A stretch of 64,000 bases of DNA, taken from assembly GCA_026745465.1 (NCBI GenBank), contig JACYXH010000812.1:4144454-4208453 (forward strand), read 5' to 3'. The stretch comes from Lota lota (taxonomy: Eukaryota; Chordata; Actinopteri; Gadiformes; Lotidae). This document shows, one piece after another, positions 32,460-48,946 of the stretch (its first letter is position 1; each line of letters starts with the position of its first letter). A program made the translations under genes and the position numbers. The notes under the pieces were generated by a model. That model searched no databases, was not told the DNA's origin, and saw nothing but the letters and a program-made list of their open reading frames with translations.

Positions 32460-32818
32460 AAGAAAGTACCATTCCTCCAAACTGTGAGCAGCATTGAAAA
32501 TAGCTCTCGACAGAGGACACAGACTCAATTCTGGATCTTTTGTATAAAAACATTAATTTGTTGTATGCCCATGATGTTTATGAGGAAGAATATTTCCCCT
32601 TTGATTCCAAAACAGAACAGCACAATCAATAGCATACTTTCACGACAATACTTTACAAGCAACAACTAGTAAAAGGCTCAATGTGTGCCAAAATATGTAT
32701 CTCATGAAAGATTTTCTATAACAAGAAAAAAATATTACAACTCAAAACAGAATCACCACTTCCTTTCATCGAAATCACCCGGGTTCCGTCTCAAGTTCAT
32801 TTACCACAGTCAAGACAG

Positions 32819-34293
32819 TTACTTTTTATAGCTGGAAACCAGCTGGGTTACTGAAATCGTGCTGTCCTTCAGTTGAGATCTGACCTCGGGTTTGTGTTTA
32901 AATGCAAACACCAGTGCTCTGACAGTCCGTCTGTATGAACTGCTGACCAACCGCGAGCTCTGATGGAATACTTCTCTCTCGATGTTGTCGATAAGGCTGC
33001 AATCCATCTGTATAAGACAAATTGAAATACATTGAACTTATTTAACAATGTGGCTACACACAAAATAAAGTAGTTTTCTTGATGCATTTCAATACAAATA
33101 CAGCATATTTTAGATTACAATCGTTTTCTATAAAGCTTTCATATTCTCAGTAAATCTATGGAACACAACCAATTTAATTGTTTTTGCTAGTCAACAGTTA
33201 TAAATAAAATAAGATGCCTTTCTTTTCTTCCCTAAATGTGAATTTTCTGCAATAAATCAATATCAATAGTTATTGATCTGAGTACCCTTTAATCCCATGT
33301 TCTCTATAATTAACTGTATTAAACTTTTTAGTGGCATTTGTTTTATACTAAAGCCATGAGTAGCATTACTATGTGATATGAATGCAATGTTTCTTAAAAT
33401 CAATAATGCTGTGTTCAATTTTCCATGAGTTGGAAAGCAAGGAGTGATATAAATCCAGAAGAGGATTTCTCACCTTCACCTCCAACGCATCAGCCATTAA
33501 TCTTCTAGCATTGTTCCGGAGTGCTTCAGACTGTTTGTCACAATGGACTTCAATAGAGGGCTTGTTGGAATTCTCTTCAATGAAGGTCCTCCACTCTGTA
33601 TAAACCTGTGTTGCCATTGCACTCACCTCTGGGTCGGGGTTCTTTCGCATTTTGTTGACGGTGTGACCTGAGGAGAAGCAGAATTCACGTGTGAATTGGA
33701 TTCCCAGATGTCCTGTCTGAGATAAATAAAATACATCTTATGTTGTTGTATCATTAAGGTGGCTTTGGGTTGTTCTGATATCAGATGGTACCCACCACTT
33801 TAAATTGTGATTTTTGTTATGCATTGATATATTCTAGTTAAAAATGCATTCATAATAATAATGCAACTGTCAGGTTTGTATTTATACTTATACATGATCT
33901 ATACATAATTTTCACCTTTTATTTTCTGCCTACCTATTTTCGTTGACTTCAACACCTCTCTCGATGGCATCTTCTTTTTAAGCTCTGCCAAGGCATGGAG
34001 AAGATTGTCCTTCGTTTGGCCAGGGAATTCCAACATTGATTTGAATCGTATTATGTCCTCAATCACAACTACTCTCTGTAAGACACCAGCATGAACAATG
34101 TCAGTTAAGAAGGAACAATTTAGTAACAACAGCATTATGTTCCTCACTTTAGATTTACTATGTATGCCTTTACTCCGCCGGAAATGTGCCTCACCCGTAG
34201 TGACTCGATTGTCGTTTGCTTATACACCTTCCCCTTGTTCTTTGTTGGCGTTGGTGCTTGTCCTTTAGGTAACCGCACTACAAATTTGTCCAT
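32819..34293 (-). CDS. tceanc2: TFIIS N-terminal and central domain-containing protein 2 (4 exons)
   Basis: Coding exons, in transcript order, are 34293-34195, 34075-33934, 33667-33474 and 33007-32819. All junctions are GT-AG in frame, giving 207 aa (human about 208). The start [11 protein letters not shown] and the segment [13 protein letters not shown] match vertebrate TCEANC2. Residues about 34-85 form a TFIIS N-terminal (LW-type) helical domain, with [17 protein letters not shown]. Residues about 100-200 form a TFIIS central-like domain, with [14 protein letters not shown] near the end. It lacks the C-terminal zinc ribbon of true TFIIS, as expected for the family. A role in RNA polymerase II transcription is inferred from homology only. 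It is head-to-head with tmem59. Confidence 0.94.
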
Positions 34294-34692
34294 TATGAGA
34301 CGCGTGCTGATATAGAGACTGGATAGTTTAATATTGCATTGAGTCTGCTTCCCTTGGTTAATGCGCTTCTATGGCCTATTAGGTTCTTGGCCATCCCACT
34401 CAACGTTAACAAGCATGCTCACTATGCAGAATTATTATTGAACGTCTTTTTTTGTGTGAACAAACCTGCAGGTCTGTTGACGTGATTATGTATTTAGACT
34501 AATTTGATATTAAAATACAATGAAAGTAACCCCAGGGCTGTTTGACCAGCTAGCTCTAGATTGCCTCAAATAAGCTAAAAGGTAAATAAGGAAACGGCGC
34601 GTGCGCATTGTTAATCTAGTGTTGTCGCGACTCCCGAGAGCAGACACGACGAGAAGGAACTCTCGTCTCTTGTTATTATCCGCGTTGACAAA
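34294..34692. promoter_or_regulatory. bidirectional promoter region tceanc2/tmem59
   Basis: Only 399 bp separate the two divergent start codons. The half nearest tmem59 contains GGCGCGTGCGCATT (about 34596-34609), which on the opposite strand reads close to the NRF1 consensus YGCGCAYGCGCR, with one mismatch. There is also a CGCGACTCCCG stretch. No TATA box is seen. The arrangement is typical of housekeeping bidirectional promoters. Confidence 0.6.
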
Positions 34693-38638
<3,946 letters not shown>

Positions 38639-39236
38639 AGAGAAGGAAGGAAGGAAACACCAAAGCAGCTCTAGTGTAGTGATATTGATGTTAATATGAT
38701 TTCCTTAAGTCGATTTCTACTTCCTCTAGCGCAAAAGACCATTGGCTTCTCACTGTCTAAATAGAAATTACCTTGTCCTGCACTTTTTTTCTAAAGGAGT
38801 ATCTCTAATTGTGTCTGTCTTTAAGCTTATAAAGATGCTGTGTTCTATTTTTTGACCCTGTATCGTTTACGCATTATAGATGACGGTAGAAGATGGTACA
38901 GGCAAAGAAAATGGTTTTGGGGGAAATCGTTGGAATTTCCATTATCCCTTTTCTGGTGTTTTGATTTTGTTAATTAAAGCTGTATTAATGAAGTGTTTGT
39001 GACTTGAAATGCTATAGGTTCCACTATGTTAATTAGCCTTTTTGGTAAAAATCAGGGTTTTCTATAGCGAATAACATAAGATTGCTGACTCTTGTTTTTT
39101 CTTGCTGTTAACTGCAGTGCTTTCCAAACATAACCTCCTGTTAAACTCATAACACATAATCCTATTGTATCGCAAAAGACAGCGAGGGTCTTTTCCATTT
39201 TACTGGTGTTTTCTTTTAGAATGACTATGACTTAGA

Positions 39237-39242
39237 AATAAA
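39237..39242 (+). terminator. poly(A) signal, tmem59
   Basis: AATAAA followed by a GTGG/T-rich element 6-30 bp downstream, giving a 3' UTR of about 600 bp. An earlier ATTAAA-like word near 38976 could be used as well. Confidence 0.7.
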
Positions 39243-39259
39243 GAGGGTGGTGTGGATAA

Positions 39260-40028
39260 AGTTTTTCTCTTTTCATTTCACGTCCTCCTATTTGTTGCAT
39301 ATTCTTTCTGTTGGCTGACTCCTCGAGAGCTCCTTGACTAAAGCAGCACCATATATTACAACAGTCGCAATTTAACATTGTTATGCATACAACATAGGGA
39401 GATAACACCGGCCATTATTGTATAACGGTAGTCTTGTCTACTCAGTTAAATCTATGATCAAAATGAATTTCAAGACAATATAAAGTTTCCACTATATTCA
39501 TAAAGCATACTAAACACCGCTGAATATGTGTCCTCCATATCAATAAGTCTAATATATATTTTTGCTTAAGCTGGATCAGCCTAAAAAGCAATTTTCCTTA
39601 AAATATTTCCAAATAAAAAGGATGTATATGCAGAGGTCGCCGTCTAAATCTGACATAAGCCTCAAGTAAATGTGAGCACTTTATGAGTATTTCAACCAAT
39701 TATATAAAATGCTTTAATATCCTAATTGTTTTTATGCTCTTATATTCATCAATTTGGAACTACAACACTTGAGTTCAAGTGTCAAGTTAATGAGTTCCCA
39801 TTATATTAAAATGGCAAGTAGTTCCAGAGGCTTAAGACAATGTCATAACCAACCAAACACTTATGCAGTGTAATTTTACTGCGACAACCAACATACCGAT
39901 ATCAGACCTGTGTGGATATATATATATATGTGAGAATGTGTGTTTGAGTGTGAGAGAGATAATGATCATGATCAGTTCCAGTACTTCGGTCATTGTAAAT
40001 TAAAGTAACAGAGATATAAAGATATTAT
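39260..40028. other. spacer between tmem59 and lrrc42 3' ends
   Basis: AT-rich DNA between the tmem59 poly(A) signal and that of the converging lrrc42. It contains a short TA/GTGT stretch at about 39918-39955. No gene is seen. In human, LDLRAD1 sits in this interval; no LDL-receptor class A cysteine pattern is visible here. Confidence 0.6.
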
Positions 40029-40034
40029 TTTATT
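40029..40034 (-). terminator. poly(A) signal, lrrc42
   Basis: TTTATT on the plus strand, i.e. AATAAA for the minus-strand transcript, about 290 bp after the lrrc42 stop codon. Confidence 0.6.
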
Positions 40035-40323
40035 GGTGTTAAATATCCTTTGTTTGCACCACAACTGACCTAATGTCTCAGTGACATCTTCACTGTGCAA
40101 TGCCCTCTGCCATGCCCCTTCAGTTGAAACAAACATGATTGAAATGCTGTTTTTAATAAACATTAATAGAAGAAAAAGAAACAGGAAAAAACAAAGCAAA
40201 ACAATCATTCCATCCACATTTCAATCCACCTAACAATGGGATTGCCTGAGCTTTATATCCAAGCCAAAAGCCGGGAGAGTAGATAAAACAAGTCTTTGTT
40301 CTCCATTTAATAACAAAGATAGC

Positions 40324-43278
40324 TCAGTAGCTGTCCAACAGGTCTTTGTCTTCGGCTGTAAGCGTAGACGAAGAAAAGCGCTTTCCTGGAGGACTCCGAC
40401 GAGTCTCGCTGCACTCTGTTTGGCGTTGCCTTTTTCTGGCGTTAAGACACGAGGGTTTTAGTGAATCCTCAGCTGTGTCATTAACTTGCACCTCAGGAAT
40501 GCCGTGCTTTGGTGTTGGCTTGTAAAAATGGAGCTTCTCGGTTGCATCCTCGTCTTCATTCTGCCGGACCACGGGCATCGAATTCAGCACATCACTGATA
40601 AACTTTTGTCTGCCAACTGGAGAAGAACAGTGTTAAAAATGGGGGGCCAAGTGTTTATGATAACTGTGGCTTGTCATTTTACCTAAAATAAGTGTTAATG
40701 AAATGGGTACATACAGAAGCGGAGTGCTGATTTTCGTGAATCTTCAATTCTTTTCAGTTTTGGCACTTGAGAGGCAATTGTTTCCCACTGATTGACAACC
40801 TGAAAAAATAATGCTTGTTGTTGGTAAATCTTTTCAATTCAATGTATAAAACAAACAAAACTGCAGAATATATCAATATATATGTACAAACATAACATAA
40901 CTAACATAACTAAACACCTAAAAAAGTGTTTAGATAGCTAGATAAAATAAAAGCCAAATGAAAATTGGAACATACACACACACACACACTTTTTAAATGT
41001 TCTTACATGCTCTGCCCAACCTTCTGTTTTACATCTTGAATGCTCAAATATGTCCAGGGGTTTTTCAGAACAAACAAGTCCTGTCAGGTCATACATGGTC
41101 TTCTTGAGTACTGTGCCAAGCTGGAAATATAGATAACATTTAGCCTAGATGTTGTTGTTTAAGTCCATTTTTTTCTTCCCCATATAAAGGTGCAGTGTGT
41201 AGAATTTAGTGGCATCTAGCGAAAAGGACTTGGAATATGCAGAAATTGAATATAATATTCATAAGCATGGTTTAATTAGTGTATAATCCAATAAAAATAA
41301 GAATTGTTGTGTTTTTGTTAATGAGCCCTTTATATCTACATAGGGAGCAGGTCCTCTTTCATGGGGGCCGCCATGTTGCACTACCATGTGTTTACAGTAG
41401 CCCAGAACAGACAAACGGCTCTAGAGAGAACGTGTTTATTTGTTTTCGGTTTCGTTCTAGGTAGGAGTGTTATCCCCATGGCTACGACCCATTTGTGATT
41501 CTTTTTTAGTACCGTCTATGTGTAGCAGCGTTATGATGAGCGGATGAAATGCACCAAACCCTGTGGCATGATACTATAAGTGTCAATGAAGATTAACCCT
41601 CTCTCAGCTGCACCATCTAGATCAACCGTTGGCAAGACTGAGCTCCACACATCCACACACACCGTGGCGTTATACTATTCTCTGACTAGTGTCAGAGAAG
41701 CTAAATCCTCTCTTGGATGTGCCTCATATAGCCAGTAACGCGAGCATGCTGCATCCTTTCTCCAAAGTCCTATGTATTTAGAGGATTCTGACATCTGCAC
41801 ACCGTCATGTTATCAAAAGAAGTCCTATATTCACGTACTGCAGTGCAAGTTAACATTGGTTTGTAGCGCCTACTGCAATCGAGATGAATGATAAATACAT
41901 ACAACAGGTGGCGATAATTATAAGTCTATGAGTGTAGTTTATCACTCATATTCAGTGAGAAACATAAATAGGCTGTTACGTCCGTGTCCTACACATGTAT
42001 AGTGTCCATGGTGACAAAGATACCCGATTGTGATTGGTTAAACAGATTAAGTCGCAGGATAAAGTGTGTGTGTGGGGGGGGGGGGGGGGGGGGGGGGGGG
42101 CAGATTGTTTGCTATCTGCAACCTAGATGCTGCTACATTTTACACACTGGACCTTTAAAGCAAAACAATTTTAATGAATCAATTTGCGTCACCTTAAAAT
42201 TGGTCCCAGAAACATCAAGATTTTGGAGATTAGAGAGACAAGTAAGATACCTGACAACCCTTTCAGAGATTGGATTGTCTGTATGAAATAGAAAGCACCC
42301 TGTTACAGCTGTATACCAGTGGTTATTACATGTTATACTTTTATTATTATATTGTATGTGGTATGAATATATCTGTTAAAGGCCAATATAAAAGTTTTGA
42401 ACTTCAAGGCAGAAATGATAGGAGACAAATGAACAGTAGCTGACCAGAGAGATCCAGAAGTTGAAGGTTGTCAAGTCCTTTCTTGAACATCCTAATGGGC
42501 GCAGTCAATCTTTGTAGGCCAATATCTGACAGACAGTTGCCTCCAATGAAAAGTTCAACCAGTGATCTGGGGAAACAACATGATAAGTATGTAATGTAAT
42601 GGTTGAACATTTATATTTTATTGTCCATTCCAGGATTAAGGAGTTGTATTACCCAGTCAAGGAGCTGCTGGTCAGATGCTGGAAGATCTCATGACTATCT
42701 CCAAGTCGGCAGCCAAACAAATCAAGAGACTTCAGACTACGAAATGTTTTGATTTCACACATCCTCTCAGACAACAGAGGAAACCTGTAGAGACACGTAT
42801 GATGAAAGTCAGATGAAGCTAGAGGGACAGCAAAATAATAATCACGTGTATGGTATAATCTATGGTAATACCTATTCCGAAGACAAAGAGATGTTAGCAC
42901 CATGTCGCCATATGCATCATTGAATACTTGTAGGGCTTTGGGGCCCGTTTCTTGGTTGTAAAACATACATTTCTCTTCCGTGGCTGCAAAAAGTTTAACT
43001 CCTATTTGTTCAGGGAAGTCTAACAGTGAGTCCACATGGTGTATGTTTTCGGCTATGAATTGAAGAGAAATGTCGAAGAGAGACCTCGGAGAATATTGTA
43101 GATTTCCCTTCGCATTGTAGGTAAAGATGAAGTGTTCTTTTTTCAACAACAACAACGGTTTTGTTCTTCTACAGGAGGACACTGGCTTTGGCTCAGCAAG
43201 CACGATGTCATTCATCCGACGGAGCTGTCCTCCTTCTCGGATATAAAGTGCGCTATTGTCAGGATCAAGACTGCACAT
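40324..43278 (-). CDS. lrrc42: leucine-rich repeat-containing protein 42 (7 coding exons)
   Basis: Exons in transcript order are 43278-42872, 42784-42653, 42566-42445, 42278-42193, 41120-41007, 40799-40715 and 40616-40324. All are GT-AG with closing phases, giving 412 aa (human 428). The N-terminal part holds ALYIREGGQLRRMN, HFIFTYNAKGNLQYS and VDSLLDFPEQIG, and a Leu-Cys-Leu-Arg-Asn-Arg segment precedes the repeats. Leucine-rich repeats lie at about 136-245, with clear units LKSLDLFGCRLGD, LVELFIGGNCLSD, LQLLDLS and LQNLDVSGTNFK. The C-terminus is Lys/Arg-rich, then ends in an acidic EDKDLLDSY, as in LRRC42. The start was chosen because it aligns with the human N-terminus. A plausible acceptor (TTTTGTAG) lies just upstream, so a non-coding 5' exon is likely. 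Molecular function is not established for the family. Confidence 0.94.
41185..42157. mobile_element. TIR-flanked non-autonomous DNA element (MITE) in lrrc42 intron 4
   Basis: The left end is AAAGGTGCAGTGTGTAGAATTT and the right end is ATTTTACACACTGGACCTTT. They are reverse complements with few mismatches, about 970 bp apart. TA-rich bases adjoin both ends. The left-end sequence AGTGTGTAGAATTTAGTGGC is a familiar start of a fish-wide MITE. No transposase is present. The right end lies about 36 bp inside the intron from the exon 4 donor (42192), so the element almost touches the splice site. Confidence 0.85.
42074..42100. repeat. poly-G tract, 27 nt
   Basis: G homopolymer after a short GT run, inside the right part of the MITE. 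On the lrrc42 transcript it is a C run within intron 4. Confidence 0.95.
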
Positions 43279-44216
43279 GTTTGTTAGTTGTTTCTCCTAC
43301 AAAACAGAAATGAAACGTAGCAGTGTTTGCATGACAGGCGAGCAAACTAGAGAAATAATAATAGTCGTTAATAATCAAACTTGCTGCCCGGGTCTGGAAG
43401 TAAAGACATCTACCGCTAGAGAGACGTATATGTAGACATATTATTTATTGCTCACAGTTATATGTTCTTCTCTACTCAACAGAACTCGAATTTGTACTAC
43501 AAGCCTCCACCAATGTAGTTCCGGGGTACGCTTCCGTGTTTTTCCCCCATGTTTAGTTGTTTTTTAATATCAAAATAAAAGTTTGATAGTACATATTCGA
43601 ACTGAATTCGAATGTGTCTATTGTCTGAACAACATAGGGACAAAAAAGAGAGTAACTATTATTAAATGTATTCCTATCTGCTTCAAACGACCTCAATGCA
43701 TTTCGTTTCGCTGTTCAAATTACCCTTTTATTTTACTTTGAAAACGTTTGGAACAGGAACAACGCGTTTAGCAACAACGCCACATAACACATAGACCCGG
43801 GCCAACTGAACTATAGGAAGTGAAAAGACTTCTTAAAGTTAATTCTTGTGCAAATTCAGTTTGATTCTTGGAGTTGGTACATTCTATTGCTGAGGCTCGT
43901 TGACTGCACAATCCGGACTCACAATAGAGCGAAGTGTAGATTGATTACTAATGGTAGGTGACTTGTTTAGCATCTAGTACTGTATGGTATGTAGCAGTAG
44001 TTAGTTGGATCAAACTAAGCTATCAAGCAATATTTAAAAGCAATATTTTAAATATTACAGTGTTTCTTAATGTCCAACAGAAAGCAAATTGCAAAATTCA
44101 TGTGACGATTAAACACATTCTTCTTGACATTCTGTTGGTCATTCCGCAGCTAACTTGGCCAAGTATTGCATACCTTTTACACTTTCCTCTGAGGACATTT
44201 AATACAGTCCAGATCA
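43279..44216. promoter_or_regulatory. head-to-head promoter region lrrc42/yipf1
   Basis: 938 bp between divergent start codons, holding the 5' UTRs of both genes and a probable upstream intron of lrrc42. An AGCAACAACGCC stretch (about 43770) includes an RFX-like half site only. No TATA box is seen. In human the LRRC42-YIPF1 interval contains HSPB11 and DIO1; no exon of either is visible here. Confidence 0.5.
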
Positions 44217-44263
44217 ATGGCGACCACAAAAGATCCTTTTGAGTTTCAAGGTAGGCTATGTTT

Positions 44264-44360
<97 letters not shown>

Positions 44361-45714
44361 CATGTGTGTGTGTGTGTATATATATATGAGAGGTTTAAAA
44401 ACCTCTGTCATGCTCTGTGATATTTATTTATGTTGTCTATGTACAATGCAAATTGTTTTTTCTGTTATGTGGCGTTAGAATTTGAAGAGTCTGAGAGTCT
44501 GTTGGAAGAAAATAGGGATGCCACCACGATCAACATTGACGATGTGAAAGAATCTCAAAAACAGAGGAGACCAGGAATGAATGAAGATGAGGTAGACCTG
44601 CTCACCAATGATGACAAGGCAGAGGTGAAGAGTGGGGTTTGAGAGCAGTGTAAAAGTGTCATAACTTGTTTATGTCTGGCCCAAATATTGTTACACCACA
44701 AATACATAAATGTGGAACCACTCACTTTATCTTCCATATTTCTTCATTGAAGCTTCTCTCCGGACAAAAGAAAAATGCCCCATTTTGGTCATTTGAGTAC
44801 TACCAGAAATTCTTTGATGTTGACACCTACCAGGTAGTCAAAGTTATTTCTTATTACATGTCAGATTCTTCTGTAAAATGTATTTTTTAGAGAACTACTG
44901 CTACACTCATGCGCTACCATCTTGTCTTTCAGGTCAGGAGTAGAATTATTGGTTCAGTACTGCCATGGCGGGGAAAGAACTTCATTGAACTTTACGTCCG
45001 CAGAAATCCTGACCTCTATGGTAAAAACGATAATATATTGACTATATATGTGTATATATATAAAAAAAAATTTTATTAGGTGAACTTGGAATCAGACAAT
45101 TTTTCTCTCTCCTGGTTGGTTGCAACATAAACTTTTTAATGTTTCTTGATGGTTTCAAAATATTCCTAATAAAGTCGAAGGAGAGGGAGTTTGGGAGATG
45201 TGAAGATCACTCATCACTGTAGACAGAAGTAACTGTGGAACAAAGATGTGTGCATTGATGCAGGATGTTTACAGGGCCCTTTTGGATTTGTGCTACTCTC
45301 GTGTTTGCAATTGCCATCTGCGGAAACATATCCAAGTTCTTGATGAACCTGGGCAGTCCCAACTACAAATATACAGCTGAGTTTCGAAAAGGTACGTTCT
45401 GTTTTGATTTCCAACAAGGTCATTGTTATAACACTAAAGCAGTTCTCTAAAAGCAGATGTGCTTAAGAGTTATTTCGTACTCGGATGCCAAGAGTTTTCT
45501 ATAATGTGATGCATGCTGTGTCACTGTGTATGGTACTTGACTATTAGGGGCATGCTAAGCCTCCCTGTGAGGTTTCAGTGTTGGTGTTGGTTACCGTTTG
45601 TTTTCTCTTTTATGGATTGATTTCGGTATTTCACATTGGTGGACCACCACCATTGTAAATTATCAGAATATTTGTTGAAAAAATAAGTGCCAAAGCAAAT
45701 ATGATATGTATGTA

Positions 45715-45787
<73 letters not shown>

Positions 45788-47161
45788 TATGTATAGTGCA
45801 TATGTAATGTACGCACATGCAAAAGGGTGCTATCAATCTTATTTATGTCTCTTTGTTGTGATTCTCAGTGACTATTGCTGCAACAGCGATCTATAGCTAT
45901 GCCTGGCTTGTTCCTCTTGCCCTCTGGGGATTCCTGCTCTGGCGAAACAACAAAGTGATGAACTTGGTTTCCTATTCCTTCATGGAGATAGTCTGTGCCT
46001 ATGGATATTCTCTGGCCATTTACATTCCTGCAGTGGTAAGACGCCATATTGGTAATAATTAGCTTTGATGTTCTTTAATGTGAATTATTGATTTCTTCCC
46101 CCCCTTCCCTTCTAAGCTAGTAAGGCAGGATATTATTGTGTTTCTGTATTTATTTTCAACAAAACAGGATTGATTTACTTTAAAATCACTGTTTTCTGGA
46201 CCAGGTGCTGTGGATTATTCCATCAGAAGGGCTGAGGTGGTGCTCTGTGGTGGTGGCACTGTGTCTTTCTGGGTCCGTTCTGCTGCTGACCTTCTGGCCC
46301 GCTGTCAAGGACGATCACCTCAGAGTTTCCATAGCGTTTATGTCGGCCATCGTGATTCTCAATATTCTGCTGGCCGTCGGTTTTAAGGTAATTAATGTAT
46401 TAGAGCCCATTTTTCACTTATGGTAGTCGTGTCCCTGGAAGGAAGATTTGGGTCGGATTTAACTAAACAAACTTGGGGGTGATATAAGATACTCCGTATC
46501 CGGCATCCTGGCGTGGCAAACCCCATCTCCTTTGACCCAGTTTGGCCAAGGAGCCCGTGCTAGCATGCATCGATAGCTGTAGCGATTGGTTTCTACTTAG
46601 CTGACCTCTGGGACCTCATTGTACTGGCATTGCTTTAACCCCACCGCATGTGTCGGGACATCGGGGTTAATGTTTCACTGCCGTGCGAGAGCGAAAGCCA
46701 CAGAAAATGTATACTTTTGTTGGTAAGCCAGCTGGTTAAATGCTCCACCTCCTCCTGTTCAATGGAAACTTTTAGCGAGCATGAATGACAACAGGCAGTC
46801 TACACACTTCCTTGTGTGAATACAGTCAAGTCCAAGGGCTCATCGGATGACTATGATTATCGGCCGGTAATTAGTCTACATGACTCACTCACTAGTATCT
46901 GAAGAGCTGTCTTAGATTAATAGGAGGGACTGAAAGAGGCTGTTCATTATTATTTGATGTTCTTTTTTTTTTTTACTGCGAATTAAGATGCACCCTTTTT
47001 TATGCAAGAGCATACATATCGTTGGGTTTTTAAAAGTTATTTCTTTGATTATTGTTTTTTCTTTATTTGTCATCCAGGCATACTTCTTCAGTTCAGAGAG
47101 TCCACATCAACGAACCAATTACTCCGCCGTTACGCAAGTCCAATCCAAACCTCTCACATAG
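44217..47161 (+). CDS. yipf1: YIP1 family member 1 (8 coding exons)
   Basis: Exons are 44217-44250, 44479-44624, 44753-44833, 44933-45020, 45275-45391, 45869-46035, 46205-46387 and 47078-47161. All are GT-AG and in frame, giving 299 aa (human about 306). The N-terminal cytosolic part is acidic and begins MATTKDPFEFQ. The conserved FWSFEYYQKFFDVDTYQVRS and DLYGPFW mark the Yip1 domain entry. Five hydrophobic spans follow at about 119-138, 158-180, 186-211, 220-242 and 250-275. The end reads SPHQRTNYSAV... The family localises to the Golgi and takes part in Rab/vesicle traffic and glycan handling; this is family knowledge. The first coding exon is only 34 bp and is followed almost at once by a long CT repeat. 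Confidence 0.95.
44265..44353. repeat. (CT)n microsatellite at start of yipf1 intron 1
   Basis: About 44 CT units starting 14 bp after the exon 1 donor at 44251. It is a polypyrimidine mirror repeat in the sense strand, followed by a short GT/TA run. Confidence 0.97.
45726..45780. repeat. (TA)n repeat in yipf1 intron 5
   Basis: GT run merging into a perfect TA run of about 55 bp, roughly 85 bp upstream of the exon 6 acceptor. Confidence 0.95.
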
Positions 47162-47923
47162 ACCTTTCTGAATACCAACGGGTAAGCAATGTGTGATCAA
47201 TCACAATACTGAAGTGTCTCAATCCGGCATTGTTTTTTTAATTTTTGGCAAGGCCACTAGAACTGTTAGTGGCCTTTCTAGTAGAACACACAATACCCCA
47301 TATCCTGTACATGATTTATCCTCTCCAAAGCAGGCATTATTGTTTTTTTTTTCCAAATTGCAGGCTCTCCTGTTGCTTTATTAGAGAGACTCGGGTTGCC
47401 GTAGTGATGAAGTCATGGGTCGTCTGGATTTCACCTGCATCTGGTCACGCACTATCTTTTGACTGTTAAGGCCCAACATGCACACCTGGTGCCACTGCAG
47501 GGCCTCTGAAAAGGAACATGGGTTGGAAGTGTGTTATTTCTAATGGGATGGGTTCCAAACTTTCTTAAAGATACATTGCAGGTGTAGGATTTTTCACACA
47601 AAAAAAACCCTGAACTTTTTTTCAGTTTGTAGTATTATCATCAGTGCTTTGTACTTCTTGTTTTAGCTTAAAGGTCCTCTTGTATAGGCTTATACGTTCT
47701 TGTATACTATATGATTCTCTTGGTTATGGTTAGTGATCTACTGAATTAGCATCAATAATTTTACAGTTTTATAACATGCAAGAACCCTGTTAATGCCAAA
47801 CATTAATGATAAGCATTGTCATGTGCAATTATCTTTACAAAATGTGTAATAATACATTTGATACAATTTACTCTTTGGTTTCATTGATTTTTTTGTTGTT
47901 AATTTTGGGGGAGAGGGAATTTC

Positions 47924-47929
47924 AATAAA
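47924..47929 (+). terminator. poly(A) signal, yipf1
   Basis: AATAAA after a T-rich and G-rich stretch, giving a 3' UTR of about 770 bp. A second AATAAA lies near 48099. Confidence 0.55.
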
Positions 47930-47949
47930 CTCAAATTATATTAAGAAGC

Positions 47950-48946
47950 TGGTTATCCATTTTCATATAAAATCTATTTATTTATTTTTTAAACACGGAG
48001 GGTAACAAAGATAAGTTACCATAATGGGCAGTTGGAGAATAGTTTAAATTGTTGCCATACTTGAACGTCCATGCATAGTTGAGTAATGCGATACAATCAA
48101 TAAAAATGTTCAAGCTTTTGGCGTCAACTAGCATTTTAACTGAACTGAACATGTTAGAACAATGTTGTTAAATATGAACTACTCTTAGCAGTATTGAGGA
48201 AGCCACTAAATCTGAACAGTTTGGCTCTTTTTTTTTTTCTAATTCATAAAAAATTTAGCAAGGGATTGTAAAGAACTAATAGCTCAGCAGGTAATTGCCC
48301 ATTTAAACACCATCAGGCCTCCAAGTTTGAAATTGGACATTTAGTATCGGGGTTTTGTCTCCAACGCATCAATCTTCGCTGTCTGGCAGGACCGTGCAAA
48401 TGCCCTGATAGCATCTGCGCCGTCTCATTGTCGTGTTGCAGGATCTTTTACCGTGGAAAAAGTTGCATACTTAAAAACTCATCCATTTTTAGGTAGTCAT
48501 CAAAACAAACATTGGCTTATTTGTTGTGCTCTAACTTTATTTCATAATCATTCCTTAGAAGGGATACGTATTTAATTTAATTAACAAAATTGAAACAGAA
48601 GAAAATAAGTGTCACTGGAAACGGTGTCAAAGGGATGGTGGCGCCCTAATTAATGGTCATTCTAACCCACGCTTTGAGTTTCACGGGAGCTTGCTGTCGA
48701 AGAGATAACCCGGCCAAAGCACTGCCAGTCCCCCCAGAGCCTGTAGGTACGAGGGTGACTAGTGTTGTTGTGGAATGGATTTATCAGTGAATAACACGCT
48801 GAGATCTTAGTTCTACTCAGAAGTACTTATGAATAGCATTCACTTTTGGATCACTTTTAATAGTTACTTTCCCCCCCCCAGCATTTAATTATGTTTTTTG
48901 TTATATATGATCTTAGTAGGCCTATTGATTTAGAAACCTGTAAGTA
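47950..48946. other. spacer between yipf1 and the coiled-coil gene
   Basis: AT-rich DNA without a recognised gene. A C-rich stretch ending in AG (48871-48881) could be the 3' splice site of a non-coding upstream exon of the coiled-coil gene. Confidence 0.45.

Noticed and set aside
43760-43800. RFX X-box shared by lrrc42 and yipf1
   Set aside because: Only one half-site (AGCAAC) is present. The second half of the palindrome does not match.
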